7,081 bases of DNA from Trueperaceae bacterium (GTDB taxonomy: Bacteria; Deinococcota; Deinococci; Deinococcales; Trueperaceae): NCBI GenBank assembly GCA_024636105.1, contig JAGXHO010000065.1, positions 1-7,081 of the forward strand, given 5' to 3'. Position 1 is the stretch's first letter. The number at the start of each line of letters is the position of its first letter. A model generated the notes under the pieces. The model saw only the letters and a program-made list of their open reading frames with translations, was not told the origin of the DNA and ran no database searches. Position numbers and translations under genes: made by a program. Of the stretch, positions 5,811 through 7,081 are shown in pieces.

Positions 5811-7081
5811 TCAGAGGTGGAAGAAGGGGGCGTCGCTCGGTGCGGTCCACAGGCGCACCACGTCGTCGTCGGCGCGGCAGAGGCTCACGGAGAAGCCCTT
5901 GGTCTCCTGCGTGGTCACGTACGGGCCGACGAGCGGGCGAACGGCCGTGAGGCCTTCGCGCTCGAGGCGGGCGAGCACGGCCCGCGTCGCGACCAGGAGC
6001 TCCATGAGCGACGTGCCGCCGGCGCCGTTGACGAACACGAGGACGCACTCGCCGCGGCGGTAGTCGCCGTCCTCGAGCACGCCGTCCATGACGCGTTCGA
6101 CGATCGCGTCGACGGCGTCGGCCGGCATGCGGGCGAAGCCCGGTTCGCCGTGCACGCCCATGCCCAGGAAGACCTCGCCCTCGGGCAGGGTGAACATCGT
6201 GCGCCCGGTGATCGGCGACGTCCCGCCCGCGGCCGCGACCGAGAGGGTGCGGGTGCCGTCCCGGACGCGTTCGCCCAGCGCGCGCGCGGCGGCGAGCGGC
6301 AGCCCTTCGTCGAGCGCCGCGCCGACGACCTTGTAGACGAACGCGGTACCGGGGGCGCCGCGTCGGTCGGCCTCGCGCCCCTTGGGCGCCGAGGCGACGT
6401 CGTCGTACATCAGCAGCGTCTCGACCCGGTGGCCGGCGTAGCGGGCGAGCTCGGCGCCCATCTCGCCGCCGATGCGGTCGCCTTCGTGGTGCGAGATGAG
6501 CAGGAGCACGCCGCCGCCGCGATCGGCCGTCGCGATCGCCTCGGCGATGAGGCCGGGGGCCGGCGCCGTGAAGATGGGGCCGATCGCGTTGGCGTCGAGC
6601 AAGCCGGTTCCGACCCAACCCATCGCGATGGGCTCGTGCCCCGAGCCGTTGCCGATGACCATCGCCGCGTGGCCGACGGGCTTGGGCGTGGCGCGCACGA
6701 CGATCCGGCGGCCGGCGACGCGGGCGACCCGGTCCGGGAAGGCGGCGACGAAGCCGTCGATCATCTCGTCGACGGCGTCCGCCGGATCGTTGAGGAGCTT
6801 GCCGGCGGGCGCCCGTCGGGGCGCGGCGTCCGCCGCGCCGGACGCGACGCTCGTGGACGGTCCTGGGGTCGCCGGAGCGCCCTCCGATCCGCCTGCGAGG
6901 GCCTCGTGCCCCTCGCCCAGGATCCAGGCCATCGAGGTCGCGCCGGGGTCCGGGTGCCCCACGCCGCCGCCCTCGACCCAGGCCGCCCGACCACGGCGAC
7001 CGGGCAGGTTCGCAGTCGCGTCGCGACCGGCCGCCGCGGCGGTGGCCGCGGCCGCCCACGCGCTGGTCAGGTCCTGTCTCT
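5811..7081 (-). CDS. Dihydroxyacetone kinase-type protein, DhaL C-terminus fused to a full DhaK domain (5' end outside window)
   Basis: The frame is open from the right edge (first whole codon at 7079) to TGA at 5811-5813 and gives 422 residues. Residues 1 to about 60 are the end of a DhaL (ATP/ADP-binding) domain, shown by GRRGRAAW and then VGHPDPGATS (40-49), which matches the end of E. coli DhaL. An Ala/Pro/Gly/Ser-rich linker follows (about 62-92). A complete DhaK domain runs from KLLNDP (94-99) to the end. It has GNGSGHEP with His148, GVHGEPG with His310 (the His that binds the ketone covalently in DhaK), and a C-terminal GFSVSL segment. The pocket loop KNYTGD of DhaK reads SHHEGD (196-201), so the substrate Lys is Ser. 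DhaK-DhaL proteins normally place DhaK first; here the order is reversed. The product phosphorylates DHA or a related ketose. A GTG at 6962 is not the start, since it cuts the DhaL motif. No DhaM (PTS) domain is visible. Confidence 0.88.
   Translation of the reverse strand, partial: RQDLTSAWAAAATAAAAGRDATANLPGRRGRAAWVEGGGVGHPDPGATSMAWILGEGHEALAGGSEGAPATPGPSTSVASGAADAAPRRAPAGKLLNDPADAVDEMIDGFVAAFPDRVARVAGRRIVVRATPKPVGHAAMVIGNGSGHEPIAMGWVGTGLLDANAIGPIFTAPAPGLIAEAIATADRGGGVLLLISHHEGDRIGGEMGAELARYAGHRVETLLMYDDVASAPKGREADRRGAPGTAFVYKVVGAALDEGLPLAAARALGERVRDGTRTLSVAAAGGTSPITGRTMFTLPEGEVFLGMGVHGEPGFARMPADAVDAIVERVMDGVLEDGDYRRGECVLVFVNGAGGTSLMELLVATRAVLARLEREGLTAVRPLVGPYVTTQETKGFSVSLCRADDDVVRLWTAPSDAPFFHL

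Noticed and set aside
5811..6962. A stand-alone DhaK starting at GTG 6962
   Set aside because: The frame stays open to the window edge, and the residues before it complete a DhaL motif. The supposed start cuts through that motif and lacks a ribosome site.
5764..7059. Upstream extension of the acoA frame as one 761-codon protein
   Set aside because: The extension is Arg/Gly/Pro-rich shadow sequence over the DhaLK gene, and AGGAGG marks the GTG at 5763 as the start.

Overview
The window is a compact, very GC-rich piece of bacterial chromosome with almost no non-coding DNA. GC-rich third codon positions produce long antisense shadow ORFs. A GTG start, 4-bp start/stop overlaps and strong GGAGG ribosome sites are present. 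The base composition and the types of protein suggest a high-GC free-living bacterium such as Chloroflexota, Actinomycetota or the Trueperaceae side of Deinococcota. The sequence alone does not decide between these. No rRNA, tRNA, CRISPR array, insertion sequence or phage gene was seen.

Layout from left to right. (1) 1-81: the last 26 codons of an unidentified plus-strand gene. (2) 93-1528, minus strand: a two-gene operon. A peptidase M19 (membrane/renal dipeptidase-like) protein is followed, with a 4-bp overlap, by a small soluble Rieske [2Fe-2S] protein. (3) 1529-1743: a divergent promoter region. It holds a likely promoter for the next gene, tandem dyads, and a hairpin that would bury that gene's ribosome site. 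(4) 1744-3747, plus strand: hppA, a membrane-integral pyrophosphatase of the K+-dependent class that pumps H+ and/or Na+. (5) 3758-7081, minus strand: an operon that reads in from beyond the right edge. It encodes a dihydroxyacetone-kinase-type protein with DhaL fused in front of DhaK, then an E1 alpha and an E1 beta subunit of an acetoin/2-oxo-acid dehydrogenase (acoA, acoB-like). acoA and acoB overlap by 4 bp. The operon ends 10 bp from the convergent end of hppA, so no E2 or E3 gene follows.

How the genes may work together. The right-hand operon joins two enzyme types that act on small alpha-hydroxyketones: a DHA-family kinase and a thiamine-diphosphate E1 related to acetoin dehydrogenase. 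The kinase is unusual in domain order (DhaL-linker-DhaK) and in one substrate-pocket position. E1 alpha carries Gln where a conserved active-site His is expected. This makes the operon the best candidate for something not yet described, for example breakdown of a ketose or hydroxyketone other than DHA or acetoin. The left operon pairs an M19-like protein that has lost three of its five usual metal ligands with a Rieske protein, which a plain dipeptidase would not need. hppA is a housekeeping energy-coupling gene, but its leader looks regulated.
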